Made by a program: the position numbers and the translations under genes. The notes beneath the pieces are model-generated. The model worked only from the letters and a program-made list of their open reading frames with translations. It was not told the origin of the DNA and made no database searches. From assembly GCF_040529055.1 (NCBI RefSeq), contig NZ_CP132342.1, positions 1,982,001 to 2,046,000 of the forward strand: 64,000 bases of DNA, read 5' to 3'. Source of the stretch: Xanthomonas sontii (lineage in GTDB: Bacteria; Pseudomonadota; Gammaproteobacteria; Xanthomonadales; Xanthomonadaceae). This document shows positions 46,440 to 55,095 of this stretch, in pieces; position 1 is the first letter of the stretch, and each line of letters begins with the position of its first letter.

Positions 46440-46803
46440 CGGGACAGAACGTTGGGGGAACATCGTGGCCACGCTTGGTAACGATATCTCGACAGCATCC
46501 CGAGTGGAGTTGACGCGGGTGTTGCCAAATCGTGTCATGGTCCGCGCTGTGCCACGATCGTGTGCGGTGTCCTATGCACGCATGACCGTCGTCACGTTGT
46601 TGCGGCTGGTTTGGACAAGCACCGCCGGCGATGCGCTTTTGCCGCAACTCAGTGCGAAGTGTTGTCGTTGTTGCGAGAGCGACTTGGCCGCGACCGGCAT
46701 TCCCGATCGCGCGCGTTGCGGCTGTGGGCCCAGGGCACGTCTAGCCGCTTCTACACGTAAACCCTGCGTCGCCGGGTGGCTCCCTGCCATTGCTGTGCGT
46801 GCG
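46440..46803. other. 364-base region without a gene
   Basis: It lies between the PI-PLC start and the acetyl-CoA hydrolase stop, both on the minus strand, so it must hold the PI-PLC/TonB promoter. A 10-bp palindrome CACGATCGTG occurs at 46553-46562. I see no convincing -35/-10 pair, Pho box or terminator. Confidence 0.4.
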
Positions 46804-48759
46804 TCATTGCGGCGTGCGCGTGCGCTGCAGGGCGAATGCCAGCAACGTCGCGTCCAGCCGTTCGCCGAGGCTGCGCGGCGCGTCCAGCCCCATGCGCTGC
46901 ATGCAGGCGGCATCCGCCGCGGGACGCGCCAGCACCGCGCTGGCCACCGTCTTCAGCTTGGCGCCGGTGCTGGCAGTGTGCTGCTGAAGCCAGGACAGGG
47001 CGCGCAGCAGGCGCTGCTCGACCTCGGTGAAATCGCTGCCCAGCGGATAGTCGGGCAGGGTGCCGTCGCGGCGGAACGGCGCCAGCGCGTCGCGCACGCG
47101 CGCAGCGTGATTGCGTTGCCAGTGCGTGGATGCTGCGAAGTCGGCGGCCAGCTTGCCGTTGGCCTTCGCCGTCTCCAGCAAGGCGGGTTGAGCCTGCACG
47201 TCGGTGATCCCGACCATCGCCGCGATGCAGTCCTCGTCGGTCAGGCCGCGCAGGTCGGCGATGCCGTACTCGTTGACGTAGAGGTCGCGCAGGTGCCGCG
47301 GAATGGTGGTGTGGCCGTAGTTCCAGCGCACGTTGGACTGCGTCGCGCCGGCATCGCTGCGGACGGCGCGGAACATCAGCACGCTGCGCGCGTCGTCCAG
47401 CGCGTGCGCCATGGACACGAAGTTGTACTGGCCGCCGACGCCGGACACCACGCGGCCGTCGTCCAGCGCATCGGACACCGCCGCGCCGAGCGCGGTGGCC
47501 ATCATGCACGAGTTGAAGAAGCGCGCCTCGCGCCGCTGCAGCCGGCGCAGCGTCTCGCCGCCATAGAGCTGGTTGATCTCGCTGATGCGGCGCATGCCGA
47601 TCGCCGCGCGCGCCTGCGGGTCCATGTCGCGCAGCCAGGCGTAGAACTCCGGCGAGCCCAGGTAGAACGCGCCTTGCAGGTATTCGCCCTCGCGCTCCAG
47701 ACGCTGCAGGTCCTGCGCATCGGCAGTGCCGTCGGCCACGCGCTGCAGCAGCGGCGCGTCGTCGAGCACCTTGCGCCGGATCACCCCGCACTGGACCAGT
47801 TGCCGGAAGCCTTCGTTGAGCATCTCGCTGCAGCCGAACAGGCCGATCGCGAACGGCTCCAGGCCGCCGCATTCGCGTACCGCCGGATGCCGCTCCAGTT
47901 CCGGATCCAGCGCCGCCAGCACCTGCCGGTAGCGCGCGTTGTCGGTATGCCGCAGCACCAGCGCGTGGCACAGCGCATCGGCCAGGGTGCCGATGCCGAT
48001 CTGCAGGGTGCCGCCGTCGCGCACCAGCGTGCTGGCGTACAGGCCGATGGCGTAATCGGCGTCGGCGACCGGCTGCCGCGGCAGCCCGAACAGGCGCGGA
48101 TACGGCCCCGGCGGCGTCACCACCACGTCGAAGAAGCTCGGCTCCACCGCCGCGCAGCCGCCGATCCACGGCAACTGCGGATCGACTTCGGCCACCAGCA
48201 GCGGCCGCGGCAGGCCGCGCCGCTGCACTGCGGCCAGGGTGTCCTGGGTGATGTCGTTGTTGCACGAGAACGACAGCCGGGTGCCGTCGGGTTCGCACGC
48301 CACCTTCTGCACGATCAGGTTCGGCGCGCGCTGCGCCACCGCATCGGCGGCATGGGTGTAGTTGAGGCTGGTGTAGCTGCGCTGCGCCTGGGTCGAGCGC
48401 AGCAGCGCGCCGGACTGCATGTAGAACTCTTCGACCTGGATGTGCGCCGGCAGCGCATCGCGCTGCATCGCCTGCACGTAGCGCAGACGTGGGAAATCCT
48501 CGCCGAAATGGCGCTGCACGAACGGGCGCGCGAACCGACCCTGCAGCCCACCGCCGGGCGCCGGCGGATTGAGCGACAGCGCGGTGTAGATCTGCAGCGG
48601 CCGCGTCGGATCGTGTTCGATGCGCTCGTACAGCGCGTTGAGCAAACGATGCGGCTTGCCCAGGCCCAGCGGTGCGCCCACGCGCAGCGGGCCGGCGATG
48701 CGCTGCAGGATCAGGTCGGCAGCGGCGTCGAGGTCGTCGAGGTGATCGGTCATCGGCAT
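46804..48759 (-). CDS. Acetyl-CoA hydrolase/transferase family protein (CoA-transferase)
   Basis: A 651-residue cytoplasmic member of the acetyl-CoA hydrolase/succinyl-CoA:acetate CoA-transferase family, which moves or removes CoA from small acyl thioesters. The N-terminal domain has HRLLNALYERIEHDPTRPLQ and the C-terminal domain carries GVGGQYNFVSMAHALDDARS, NYGHTTIPRHLRDLYVNEYG and ADLRGLTDEDCIAAMVGITD, typical of the family. The C-terminal third is longer than in the well-studied enzymes of about 500 residues. Two ATGs (48759 and 48753) are equally usable. It stands alone, divergent from blaI. Substrate and direction are not evident. Confidence 0.85.
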   Translation of the reverse strand: MPMTDHLDDLDAAADLILQRIAGPLRVGAPLGLGKPHRLLNALYERIEHDPTRPLQIYTALSLNPPAPGGGLQGRFARPFVQRHFGEDFPRLRYVQAMQRDALPAHIQVEEFYMQSGALLRSTQAQRSYTSLNYTHAADAVAQRAPNLIVQKVACEPDGTRLSFSCNNDITQDTLAAVQRRGLPRPLLVAEVDPQLPWIGGCAAVEPSFFDVVVTPPGPYPRLFGLPRQPVADADYAIGLYASTLVRDGGTLQIGIGTLADALCHALVLRHTDNARYRQVLAALDPELERHPAVRECGGLEPFAIGLFGCSEMLNEGFRQLVQCGVIRRKVLDDAPLLQRVADGTADAQDLQRLEREGEYLQGAFYLGSPEFYAWLRDMDPQARAAIGMRRISEINQLYGGETLRRLQRREARFFNSCMMATALGAAVSDALDDGRVVSGVGGQYNFVSMAHALDDARSVLMFRAVRSDAGATQSNVRWNYGHTTIPRHLRDLYVNEYGIADLRGLTDEDCIAAMVGITDVQAQPALLETAKANGKLAADFAASTHWQRNHAARVRDALAPFRRDGTLPDYPLGSDFTEVEQRLLRALSWLQQHTASTGAKLKTVASAVLARPAADAACMQRMGLDAPRSLGERLDATLLAFALQRTRTPQ

Positions 48760-48901
48760 AGCTTAGAGGGTGTGCCGGCGATTGCGTGGATCGTGGTGCG
48801 AGCGATACGCGCGGTGCCGCGGCGTACGCGATTGGCGGCGACGACCTCCGGGCGTGGTGGCATGCCGATCGCCAGGACATCCGAAGCTGCGCAAAAAACG
48901 C

Positions 48902-48953
48902 TTGACATGCGTTTTGTTTACGCGCGTAATCATTGAAAATTTACGGGCGTAAA
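48902..48953 (+). promoter_or_regulatory. Promoter with two BlaI-type operators upstream of blaI
   Basis: TTGACA (48902-48907) and CGTAAT (48925-48930) form a promoter with a 17-base spacer. Two palindromes overlap and follow it: TTACGCGCGTAA (48918-48929) covers the -10, and TTTACGGGCGTAAA (48940-48953) lies just before the ATG. Both fit a TTACG-NN-CGTAA half-site plan, as expected for BlaI/MecI autorepression. Confidence 0.75.
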
Positions 48954-48957
48954 CGAA

Positions 48958-49326
48958 ATGTCGATCAGCGATGCGGAAGCCGTGGTCATGGAGGTGCTGT
49001 GGGAGCGGCACCCGCTCAGCGCCGAAGAGGTGTTCGCCGCCTTGTCCGGGCATGGCGGCTGGGCCGAACCCACGGTCAAGACCCTGCTCAACCGCTTGCT
49101 CAACAAGGGCGCGATCCGCGCCGACAAACAAGGCCGCCGCTATCTGTACACGCCCCTGCTGCAGCGCGCGCAGTGGGTGCAGCAACAGAGCGAAGGCCTG
49201 CTCGACCGCCTGTTTGGCGGCCGCATCGCGCCGTTGGTGGCGCACTTCAGCGAACGCGGCAAGCTCAGCGATGCCGATATCGCCGAACTCAAACGACTGA
49301 TCCAGGAGCTGGACGATGAGCATTGA
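48958..49326 (+). CDS. blaI: BlaI/MecI/CopY family transcriptional repressor
   Basis: Winged-helix dimeric repressor cleaved or released on signal from BlaR1-type membrane proteases. The 122-residue protein has ISDAEAVVMEVLWERHPLSA and the recognition helix region EPTVKTLLNRLLNKGAIRAD, then a wing (GRRYLYTPLL) and a dimerisation helix (LSDADIAELKRLIQELDDEH). It follows two palindromic operators and overlaps the downstream protease gene by 11 bases. Likely target promoters include its own. Confidence 0.93.
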   Translation: MSISDAEAVVMEVLWERHPLSAEEVFAALSGHGGWAEPTVKTLLNRLLNKGAIRADKQGRRYLYTPLLQRAQWVQQQSEGLLDRLFGGRIAPLVAHFSERGKLSDADIAELKRLIQELDDEH

Positions 49327-50761
49327 CGGGATCGTGAGGGACCTCGGGAGTACCGCGCTGGTCGTCAGCGTGGCCATCGCGGCGGTGCTGGCATTGCGCG
49401 TGCCGATGCGGCGCGCGTTCGGCGCCGGCATCGCCTACGCGCTATGGATCGCGGTGCCATTGGCGCTGCTGGCGGCACTGTTGCCCAGCGGCTGGCGTCC
49501 AGCGTTGCCGGCGGGCTTGGCGCTGGACATGCCGGCGGTGCTGGTCGGCGTGACACGGGCGCAGATGTCGGTAGGCGACGGCGTGTCGGTGAGCGGGCAT
49601 GCCACGGTCTGGTTGTTGTCGTTGTGGCTGGCGGGTGCGCTGGCCTCGGCGGCCGTGCTGTGGCGGCAGCAGCGCCGCTACCGGCGCAGCCTGGGTCGCT
49701 TGCAGCCTGGCGAGGATGGCGTGCTGGTCGCCGAGCATGCGCTGCATGGGCCGCTGGTGCTGGGTGCGTGGCGGCCGCAAGTGGTGGTGCCGATGGACTT
49801 CGCCGCGCGCTATCCGCCGCCGCAGGCGCAACTGGTACTGGCGCACGAACGCATGCACATCGCCCGCGGCGACACCCGCAGCAACCTGCTGCTCGCCGTG
49901 CTGCGCTGCGTGTACTGGTTCAATCCGCTGCTGCACTCGGCGGCCACGCGCTTCCTCCTGGATCAGGAACTGGCTTGCGATGCCGCGGTGCTGGTTCGCC
50001 ATCCCGGCACGCGCCGGCATTACGCCGAGGCGATGCTGCAGACCCAGTTGGACGCGTTGGCCTTGCCGGTGGGCTGCCATTGGCAGGTGGGCAGCGTCCT
50101 GTGCCAGCGCATTGCCTTGCTGCGGCGCCCGGCGGTGCGCGGTTGGCGGCGTCGTCTGGGCCTCGCGGCGGTGACGCTGGCCGCGTTGAGCGGGAGTGCG
50201 ATGGCACTGGCGTTGCCAACTGGAACAGATGCCACGGGCGTGGCGCGCGATCTTGCCGCGAGCGAGGTGGATGGCACGTCGGCACGATCGGTGCAGCAGG
50301 CGTCGGTGGTCGCCGCGCGGACCGGAGCGCGGCCTGCCAAGGTGATCGACATGCCGCCCCCGAAATACCCGGATGAAGCGGTGCGAGCGGGCATCTCCGG
50401 CAATCTGGTCCTGCTGGTCGACGTGGATGCGCACGGGGCGCCGAGCGGCGTGCGCGTGCTGGATCATGGCAGCGGTAGCGCAGTCTTGGATGCTGCCGCG
50501 GTCACCGCCGCCTGGAAGTGGCGCTTCTCGCCGGCGACTGCGCACGGACGCGCTGTGGCCAGCCGCGTGAAGATCCCGGTCGCGTTCGACGTGGAAATGT
50601 ACCCCGAGGACGCGCCGGCTGGCGTCGCCGATGCTGCGAATTACCGCTGGTATCGCCTGGGCGAGGATGCTGGCGACACCTTGGCGAGCTTGTGCGACAA
50701 GGTGTTCTCCGGCAAGGGCGGCGCCGCGCCGCTGTGCGGCATGGCGCGGACCGTGCGATGA
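49316..50761 (+). CDS. BlaR1-like M56 metallopeptidase with C-terminal TonB domain
   Basis: A 481-residue inner-membrane protein. It has membrane helices near 12-28, 36-56 and 92-112, a cytoplasmic M56 zinc protease domain with HERMH near 178-182 (LVLAHERMHIARGD) and the third ligand region FLLDQELACDAAVL, a fourth helix near 282-300, and a periplasmic end. That end is not a beta-lactam sensor but a TonB C-terminal domain (VIDMPPPKYPDEAVRAGISG and VLDAAAVTAAWKWRFSPAT). So it would sense something other than beta-lactams, or work at the outer membrane. It overlaps blaI and a lipoprotein gene. Confidence 0.9.
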   Translation: MSIDGIVRDLGSTALVVSVAIAAVLALRVPMRRAFGAGIAYALWIAVPLALLAALLPSGWRPALPAGLALDMPAVLVGVTRAQMSVGDGVSVSGHATVWLLSLWLAGALASAAVLWRQQRRYRRSLGRLQPGEDGVLVAEHALHGPLVLGAWRPQVVVPMDFAARYPPPQAQLVLAHERMHIARGDTRSNLLLAVLRCVYWFNPLLHSAATRFLLDQELACDAAVLVRHPGTRRHYAEAMLQTQLDALALPVGCHWQVGSVLCQRIALLRRPAVRGWRRRLGLAAVTLAALSGSAMALALPTGTDATGVARDLAASEVDGTSARSVQQASVVAARTGARPAKVIDMPPPKYPDEAVRAGISGNLVLLVDVDAHGAPSGVRVLDHGSGSAVLDAAAVTAAWKWRFSPATAHGRAVASRVKIPVAFDVEMYPEDAPAGVADAANYRWYRLGEDAGDTLASLCDKVFSGKGGAAPLCGMARTVR

Positions 50762-51354
50762 GTGCGCACTTGCGGGCCGGCATGCTGCTGGCACTGGTCC
50801 TTTCCGGCTGCGCCAGCCACGTGCCGAAAGAGGCGCCGCAACCGACCCAGCGCATCGACTCGGTGGATCAGCGCATGTTGGAAACAGGATTCGGCGCGAC
50901 GCCCGGTGCGGCGGCGGTGCAGTCGTATCGGATGCAGCCGCAGGAAGTGTTCCGCATGCCGCAACCGCTGCAGGCGCCGACGCCGCAGTTGCCGGCCGAG
51001 TCGCCGCGCCGCACGCTGGCCCCGACCACGGTCTGCGTGCGGGTGATCCTGTCCGCGCAAGGCACGGTGGAGCGCAGCGCCCTGTTGAACGATCGCCCGG
51101 ACTGCAGCGCGGGCGCGCAGCCGGAGATGGCCGATCTGCTGCAGGCGGTGCAGGAGACGGTCGCGCAGTGGCGCTTCGTGCCGGCGGCGATCTGTACCTA
51201 TGCCGATCCGGCGCAGCGGCCGGCGCAGGAGAAACGCTGCGACGATGCGCAGTCGGTGCAGGAGGTGCCGGTGACGCTGGCCTACGCGTTCACCTTCGAG
51301 GTCCGGCAGGGCAAGGCCAGCGTGCAATCGGGACGCGTCGGCGGCGCGCGCTGA
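50758..51354 (+). CDS. Lipoprotein of unknown function in the blaI operon
   Basis: A 198-residue predicted lipoprotein with lipobox LVLSGC-A (Cys18). After a Pro/Gln-rich linker there is one domain with TTVCVRVILSAQGTVERSAL, LQAVQETVAQWRFVPAAICT and VPVTLAYAFTFEV, a pattern like the TonB C-terminal fold (beta-strand, helix, WxFxPA, beta-strand). It lacks other known features. The ATG overlaps the protease stop by four bases, so it is expressed with blaI and the M56 protease. It may be the outer-membrane partner of that protein. Confidence 0.8.
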   Translation: MSAHLRAGMLLALVLSGCASHVPKEAPQPTQRIDSVDQRMLETGFGATPGAAAVQSYRMQPQEVFRMPQPLQAPTPQLPAESPRRTLAPTTVCVRVILSAQGTVERSALLNDRPDCSAGAQPEMADLLQAVQETVAQWRFVPAAICTYADPAQRPAQEKRCDDAQSVQEVPVTLAYAFTFEVRQGKASVQSGRVGGAR

Positions 51355-51399
51355 GCGCCTCGATCGCAGCGTGTAGTCTGCCTTGCCCGTTGCCGGGAA

Positions 51400-51957
51400 C
51401 TACAGCATCTCCGGCTTGAACAGGCGCCGCCGCGAGATCTCCGCGCCCGACAGCATGAAGCGGCCGTCGTCCCGGTAGTGCAGGGTGCGCGGCCGCTTCG
51501 GCGAGGCGGGGACGTGCGCCTTGACCACCTCCCATACGAACAGGCCGTGTTTGCCGATCTGACTGCCGTCGTGCAGGCGGCATTCGAAGCTGGCGTAGCA
51601 CTCGGCGATCAGCGGCGCCGCCACGTGCGTGGCGGGCACTGCGGTGAGGCCGAAGTGCGCGAACTTGTCCAGGTCCGCGCCACTGGTATTGCCGATGCCG
51701 ACCACCGTGTCGACCAGGTCGGCGGTGGGCAGGTTGATCACGCATTGCTTGCTGCGTCGGATCAGGTCGAAGCTGTGGTTGGCGCTGGAAATGCAGCAGG
51801 CCAGCAGCGAGGGAGAGAACTCCAGCACCATGTGCCAGCCCAGGGTCATCACGTCGCGCTGCTGCTTCCACGCCGAACTGACCAGCACCACCGGGCCCGG
51901 CTCGAGGAAGCGGCGGACGTCCTGGGTGGGGAACTCGAGCTTGCGGTAGCGGCGCAT
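51400..51957 (-). CDS. Flavin reductase family protein (FMN-binding split barrel)
   Basis: A 185-residue cytoplasmic flavoprotein of the DIM6/NTAB family, which reduces free FMN or acts on small substrates with bound FMN. The N-terminus RKLEFPTQDVRRFLEPGPVV is followed by the FMN-binding strand region VLVSSAWKQQRDVMTLGWHM, SLLACCISSANHSFDLIRRS, and ECYASFECRLHDGSQIG, then a C-terminal GRFMLSGAEISRRRLFKPEM stretch. It is alone between the lipoprotein gene (tail to tail) and modC. The partner oxygenase, if any, is not in the window. Confidence 0.88.
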   Translation of the reverse strand: MRRYRKLEFPTQDVRRFLEPGPVVLVSSAWKQQRDVMTLGWHMVLEFSPSLLACCISSANHSFDLIRRSKQCVINLPTADLVDTVVGIGNTSGADLDKFAHFGLTAVPATHVAAPLIAECYASFECRLHDGSQIGKHGLFVWEVVKAHVPASPKRPRTLHYRDDGRFMLSGAEISRRRLFKPEML

Positions 51958-52017
51958 GCGCAGTCTGCCGTGGTGGGGCCTTCAGTCTCGCCGGCCCCGG
52001 TGAACGCGATGTCGGCG

Positions 52018-52635
52018 TCAGTCCAGCCGATGCACCGCGTCGGCGATGCGCGCCACTTCCTCGGCCTGGTGGCTGACGTAGAGCATCGGCAGGCGCACTT
52101 CGTCGCGCACGCGCTGCAGGTACGGGATCAGGTCGCTGCGGCGGTCGGCGTCCAGCGCCGACAACGGTTCGTCGAACAGCAGCAGCGACGGCTGCGACAG
52201 CAGCGCGCGGCCGATCGCCACGCGCTGCGCTTCGCCGCCGGAGAGCGTGTCGGGGCGCCGCTCCAGCAGCGCGCCGATGCCGAGCAGCTCGACCACCGCA
52301 TCGAGTGCGAAGCGCGCCGGCTTGCCGCGGCCGTGGCGGCCATAGCCGAGGTTGCGGCGCACGTCCATGTGCGGGAACAGGCGCGCGTCCTGGAACACGT
52401 AGCCGATGCCACGGCGATGCGCCGGCAGGTCGATGCCGGCAGCGCTGTCGTACAGCACCCGGCCATCGATGGCGATGCGCCCGCTGCGCGGCGGCAGCAC
52501 GCCGGCGATGGCGTTGAGCAGGCTGGTCTTGCCGGCGCCGGACGGGCCGACCAGGGCGACCACGCGCGCCTGTTCCTCGATGCGCACGTGGCGCGCGAAA
52601 CGGCCGCGCTGCAGGTGCAGGTCGATGCTCAGCAT
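52018..52635 (-). CDS. modC: Molybdate ABC transporter ATP-binding protein, short form without TOBE domain
   Basis: ATPase of the molybdate importer. From ATG 52635 it has 205 residues with Walker A GPSGAGKTS at 30-38, a Q-loop in FQDARLFPHMDV, the signature LSGGEAQRVAIGRALL and Walker B LLLFDEPLSALD, and the H-loop VSHQAEEV. It ends just after the nucleotide-binding domain, so the C-terminal TOBE/MOP domain of typical ModC (about 350 residues) is missing. Whether this is natural or a truncation is not clear; no remnant is visible in the 60 bases before the flavin reductase. It is the third gene of modABC. Confidence 0.9.
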   Translation of the reverse strand: MLSIDLHLQRGRFARHVRIEEQARVVALVGPSGAGKTSLLNAIAGVLPPRSGRIAIDGRVLYDSAAGIDLPAHRRGIGYVFQDARLFPHMDVRRNLGYGRHGRGKPARFALDAVVELLGIGALLERRPDTLSGGEAQRVAIGRALLSQPSLLLFDEPLSALDADRRSDLIPYLQRVRDEVRLPMLYVSHQAEEVARIADAVHRLD

Positions 52636-52663
52636 CGGCGTCGGCTCCGGGCGGTTGCGCGGC

Positions 52664-53359
52664 TCATGCGTCCACCTCGGTGCCACGCTGGCGTCGCACC
52701 AGCCACTCGGAAGCCAGCAGCGCGCCCAGCGAGATCGCCAGCGCCACCGCCGCAAGCCGCCAGATGCCGGCTTCGGCGCCGGGCACCTGCAGCAGGCTGT
52801 AGATCGCCGAGGCCAGGGTCTGGGTCTGTCCGGGGATGTTGGAGACGAAGGTGATGGTGGCGCCGAACTCGCCCAGCGCCTTGGCGAAGCCGAGCACCCC
52901 GCCGGCGACCACGCCCGGCCATGCCAGCGGCAGGGTGATGGTGAAGAACACCCGCCATGGGCCTGCGCCGAGCGTGGCGGCCGCCGCTTCCAGGCGACGG
53001 TCGGTGGACTCCAGGGCCAGGCGGATCGCCCGCACCATCAGCGGGAAGCCCATCACCGCGCTGGCCAGCGCCGCGCCGGTCCAGCGGAACGCGAACTGCA
53101 CGCCGAGATGTTCGAACAGCCAGCCGCCGATCGGCCCCTGCAGGCCGAACAGTTGCAGCAGCGCGTAGCCGGTGACGATCGGCGGCATCACCAGCGGCAG
53201 GTGCAGCAGCGCGTCCAGCAACGATTTGCCGAAGAAGCGGCGCCGCGCCAGCAGCCAGCCGCAGGCCACGGCGAACGGCAGGCTGGCCAGCGCCGCGACC
53301 AGCGCGACCTTGACGCTCAGCGCGATCGCGGTCAGTTCCTGCGCGGTGAAGTCGAACAA
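52664..53359 (-). CDS. modB: Molybdate ABC transporter permease
   Basis: Inner-membrane channel subunit of the molybdate importer, 231 residues with about five helices. The EAA loop that contacts ModC reads AAATLGAGPWRVFFTITLPL. FGATITFVSNIPGQTQTLAS and VMPPIVTGYALLQLFG are characteristic of ModB. The only usable start is a TTG at 53359, just after the modA stop; no ATG or GTG fits. It is 10 bases downstream of modA and 28 bases upstream of modC. Confidence 0.93.
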   Translation of the reverse strand: MFDFTAQELTAIALSVKVALVAALASLPFAVACGWLLARRRFFGKSLLDALLHLPLVMPPIVTGYALLQLFGLQGPIGGWLFEHLGVQFAFRWTGAALASAVMGFPLMVRAIRLALESTDRRLEAAAATLGAGPWRVFFTITLPLAWPGVVAGGVLGFAKALGEFGATITFVSNIPGQTQTLASAIYSLLQVPGAEAGIWRLAAVALAISLGALLASEWLVRRQRGTEVDA

Positions 53360-53368
53360 CGCCAGGCC

Positions 53369-54148
53369 TCAACGGGCGAGCGAGAAACCGTGGCGACGGA
53401 AGATCGCCTGTGCCGGTGGCGTGCCCAGCCAGCGCACGAACTCGGCGGCGGCCTTGGCTTGCGGGCTCGCACGCAGCGGCGCCACCGGATACACGATCGG
53501 CGCGTGGCTGTCGGCGGGGAAGGTCGCCACCACCCGCACCTTCGGTTCGGCCTGGGCGTCGGACCCGTAGACGATGCCCAGCGGCGCTTCGCCGCGCGCC
53601 ACCAGCATCAGCGCGCTGCGCACGCTCTCGCTCTCGGCCAGGCGCGGCTGCACGCTGTCCCACTGACCCAGCGCCTGCAGTGCGGCGCGCGCGTACTTGC
53701 CGGCCGGCACACTGGCGGTCTGGCCGACCGCCAGGCGCCCCTGCGCGCCGAGCGCGGCGAGCAGCGCGCCGGGTTTGCGCAGGTCGACCTGCGCCTTGCT
53801 GGCGGCCGGCGCCACCAGCACCAGGGTGTTGCCGAGCAGGTCGCGGCGCAGTGCCGGATCGATCAACTTGCGCTGCTGCAGGTAGTCCATCCACTCCTGG
53901 TCGGCGGAGACGAACACGTCCGCCGGCGCCCCCTGTTCCACCTGCCGGGCCAGCGTGGAACTGGCGGCATAGGACACCTGCACGGGGGTGCCGCTGGCGC
54001 GCTGGTAGGCGCTGGCGGCCTCGTCCAGCGATTCCTTGAGGCTGGCGGCGGCGAACACGGTCAGCGGCGTCTGCGCCGAGACCGGCGCGATCGCGGTGGC
54101 GACGATCAAGGTGCACAGGCACAGCAGGCGGCGCAGCGGTCGGGTCAT
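53369..54148 (-). CDS. modA: Molybdate ABC transporter substrate-binding protein
   Basis: Periplasmic molybdate receptor. The 259-residue product has a signal peptide ([19 protein letters not shown]) and the ModA pattern [55 protein letters not shown], and [20 protein letters not shown] near the C-terminal lobe. It is the first gene of modABC. No ModE box was recognised upstream. Confidence 0.95.
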   Translation of the reverse strand: MTRPLRRLLCLCTLIVATAIAPVSAQTPLTVFAAASLKESLDEAASAYQRASGTPVQVSYAASSTLARQVEQGAPADVFVSADQEWMDYLQQRKLIDPALRRDLLGNTLVLVAPAASKAQVDLRKPGALLAALGAQGRLAVGQTASVPAGKYARAALQALGQWDSVQPRLAESESVRSALMLVARGEAPLGIVYGSDAQAEPKVRVVATFPADSHAPIVYPVAPLRASPQAKAAAEFVRWLGTPPAQAIFRRHGFSLAR

Positions 54149-54264
54149 GGGTCACTCCAGCGGGGGGCAGGTAGGCGATGCGGCAGGGCGCGGCGGCGCG
54201 CGCGTACGGTCGCGCAGCGCTGTCGCAACTCCGCATCCTAGCGCGCCGGCGGCGCGCTGCCTGC

Positions 54265-55095
54265 TCACGCCGCCGGCGGCGCCAGGTCGTCGGTGCGGCC
54301 GGCCTGGATGTTGGCGCGCACCGACGGCTGCATCAGCCGCGGCTCGGCCAGCGTCGCATCGCGCGCCTGGCGCAAGGCCACGAAGGCCGCTTCGTCGATG
54401 CCATCGCGCACATGGATGTTGCTGCGGCGCTGTTCGCCGATGCTGGTCTGGCAGGCCACCGCGCGGCCGCCTGCGCCATAGTCGTGGCACACGAACACGC
54501 GCGTCGCCTCCGGCAGCGCGTACAGCCGCTGGATCGAACGGTACAGCGTGGCCGCGTCGCCGCCGGGGAAATCGCAGCGTGCGGTGCCGCTGTCGGGCAT
54601 GAACAGCGAATCGCCCGGGAACAGCGCATCGCCGATCAGGTAGGCGACGCTGTCGCCGGTGTGGCCGGGCACGGCGATGACCTGCGCCTGTACATCACCG
54701 ACCGCGAAGCGCTCGCCATCGGCGAACAGGTGATCGAAGCCGCAGCGCGCCTGCGCGTCCGCGTCCAGGCCGAACTGTGGCGCGAAACGGGCACGCACTT
54801 CGCGGATGCCGTCGCCGATCGCCAGCGTCGCCTGCGGCCATCGCTGCTTGAACCACTGCGCGGCGGAGACATGATCGGCGTGGGCGTGGGTCTCGAGGAT
54901 CCAGCGCAGGTGCAGTCCGCGCGCGTCCAGGCACGACGCAAGCGCCTGCGCCGGCGCGTCGTCCAGTGCGCCGGTCTGCGGGTCGTAGCCCACCACCGGG
55001 TCGATCACCGCGGCGTCGCGGCCATCCTCGACCAAGTAGCTCCAGGTGCCGGAAGCGGCGTGGTGGAAGGCGTGGACGTGCGGATGCTGGCTCAT
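54265..55095 (-). CDS. blh: Metallo-beta-lactamase fold persulfide dioxygenase (Blh/ETHE1 type)
   Basis: Predicted iron enzyme that oxidises glutathione persulfide to sulfite. From ATG 55095 it has 276 residues with the metal motif THAHADH at 69-75, further ligands in VPGHTGDSVAYL and FPGDSLFMPDSG, and VFVCHDYGAGG. The last motif and the GTARCDFPGGD stretch are typical of the persulfide dioxygenase branch. It overlaps the BigR-type repressor by four bases, the Blh/BigR order known from Xylella and Agrobacterium. Confidence 0.9.
   Translation of the reverse strand: MSQHPHVHAFHHAASGTWSYLVEDGRDAAVIDPVVGYDPQTGALDDAPAQALASCLDARGLHLRWILETHAHADHVSAAQWFKQRWPQATLAIGDGIREVRARFAPQFGLDADAQARCGFDHLFADGERFAVGDVQAQVIAVPGHTGDSVAYLIGDALFPGDSLFMPDSGTARCDFPGGDAATLYRSIQRLYALPEATRVFVCHDYGAGGRAVACQTSIGEQRRSNIHVRDGIDEAAFVALRQARDATLAEPRLMQPSVRANIQAGRTDDLAPPAA

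Noticed and set aside
46440..46560. Pho box ahead of the PI-PLC gene
   Set aside because: I looked for CTGTCAT-type direct repeats because the enzyme might serve phosphate uptake; only poor matches were found.
54149..54264. ModE operator upstream of modA
   Set aside because: No TATAT-type inverted repeat is visible in this GC-rich interval.
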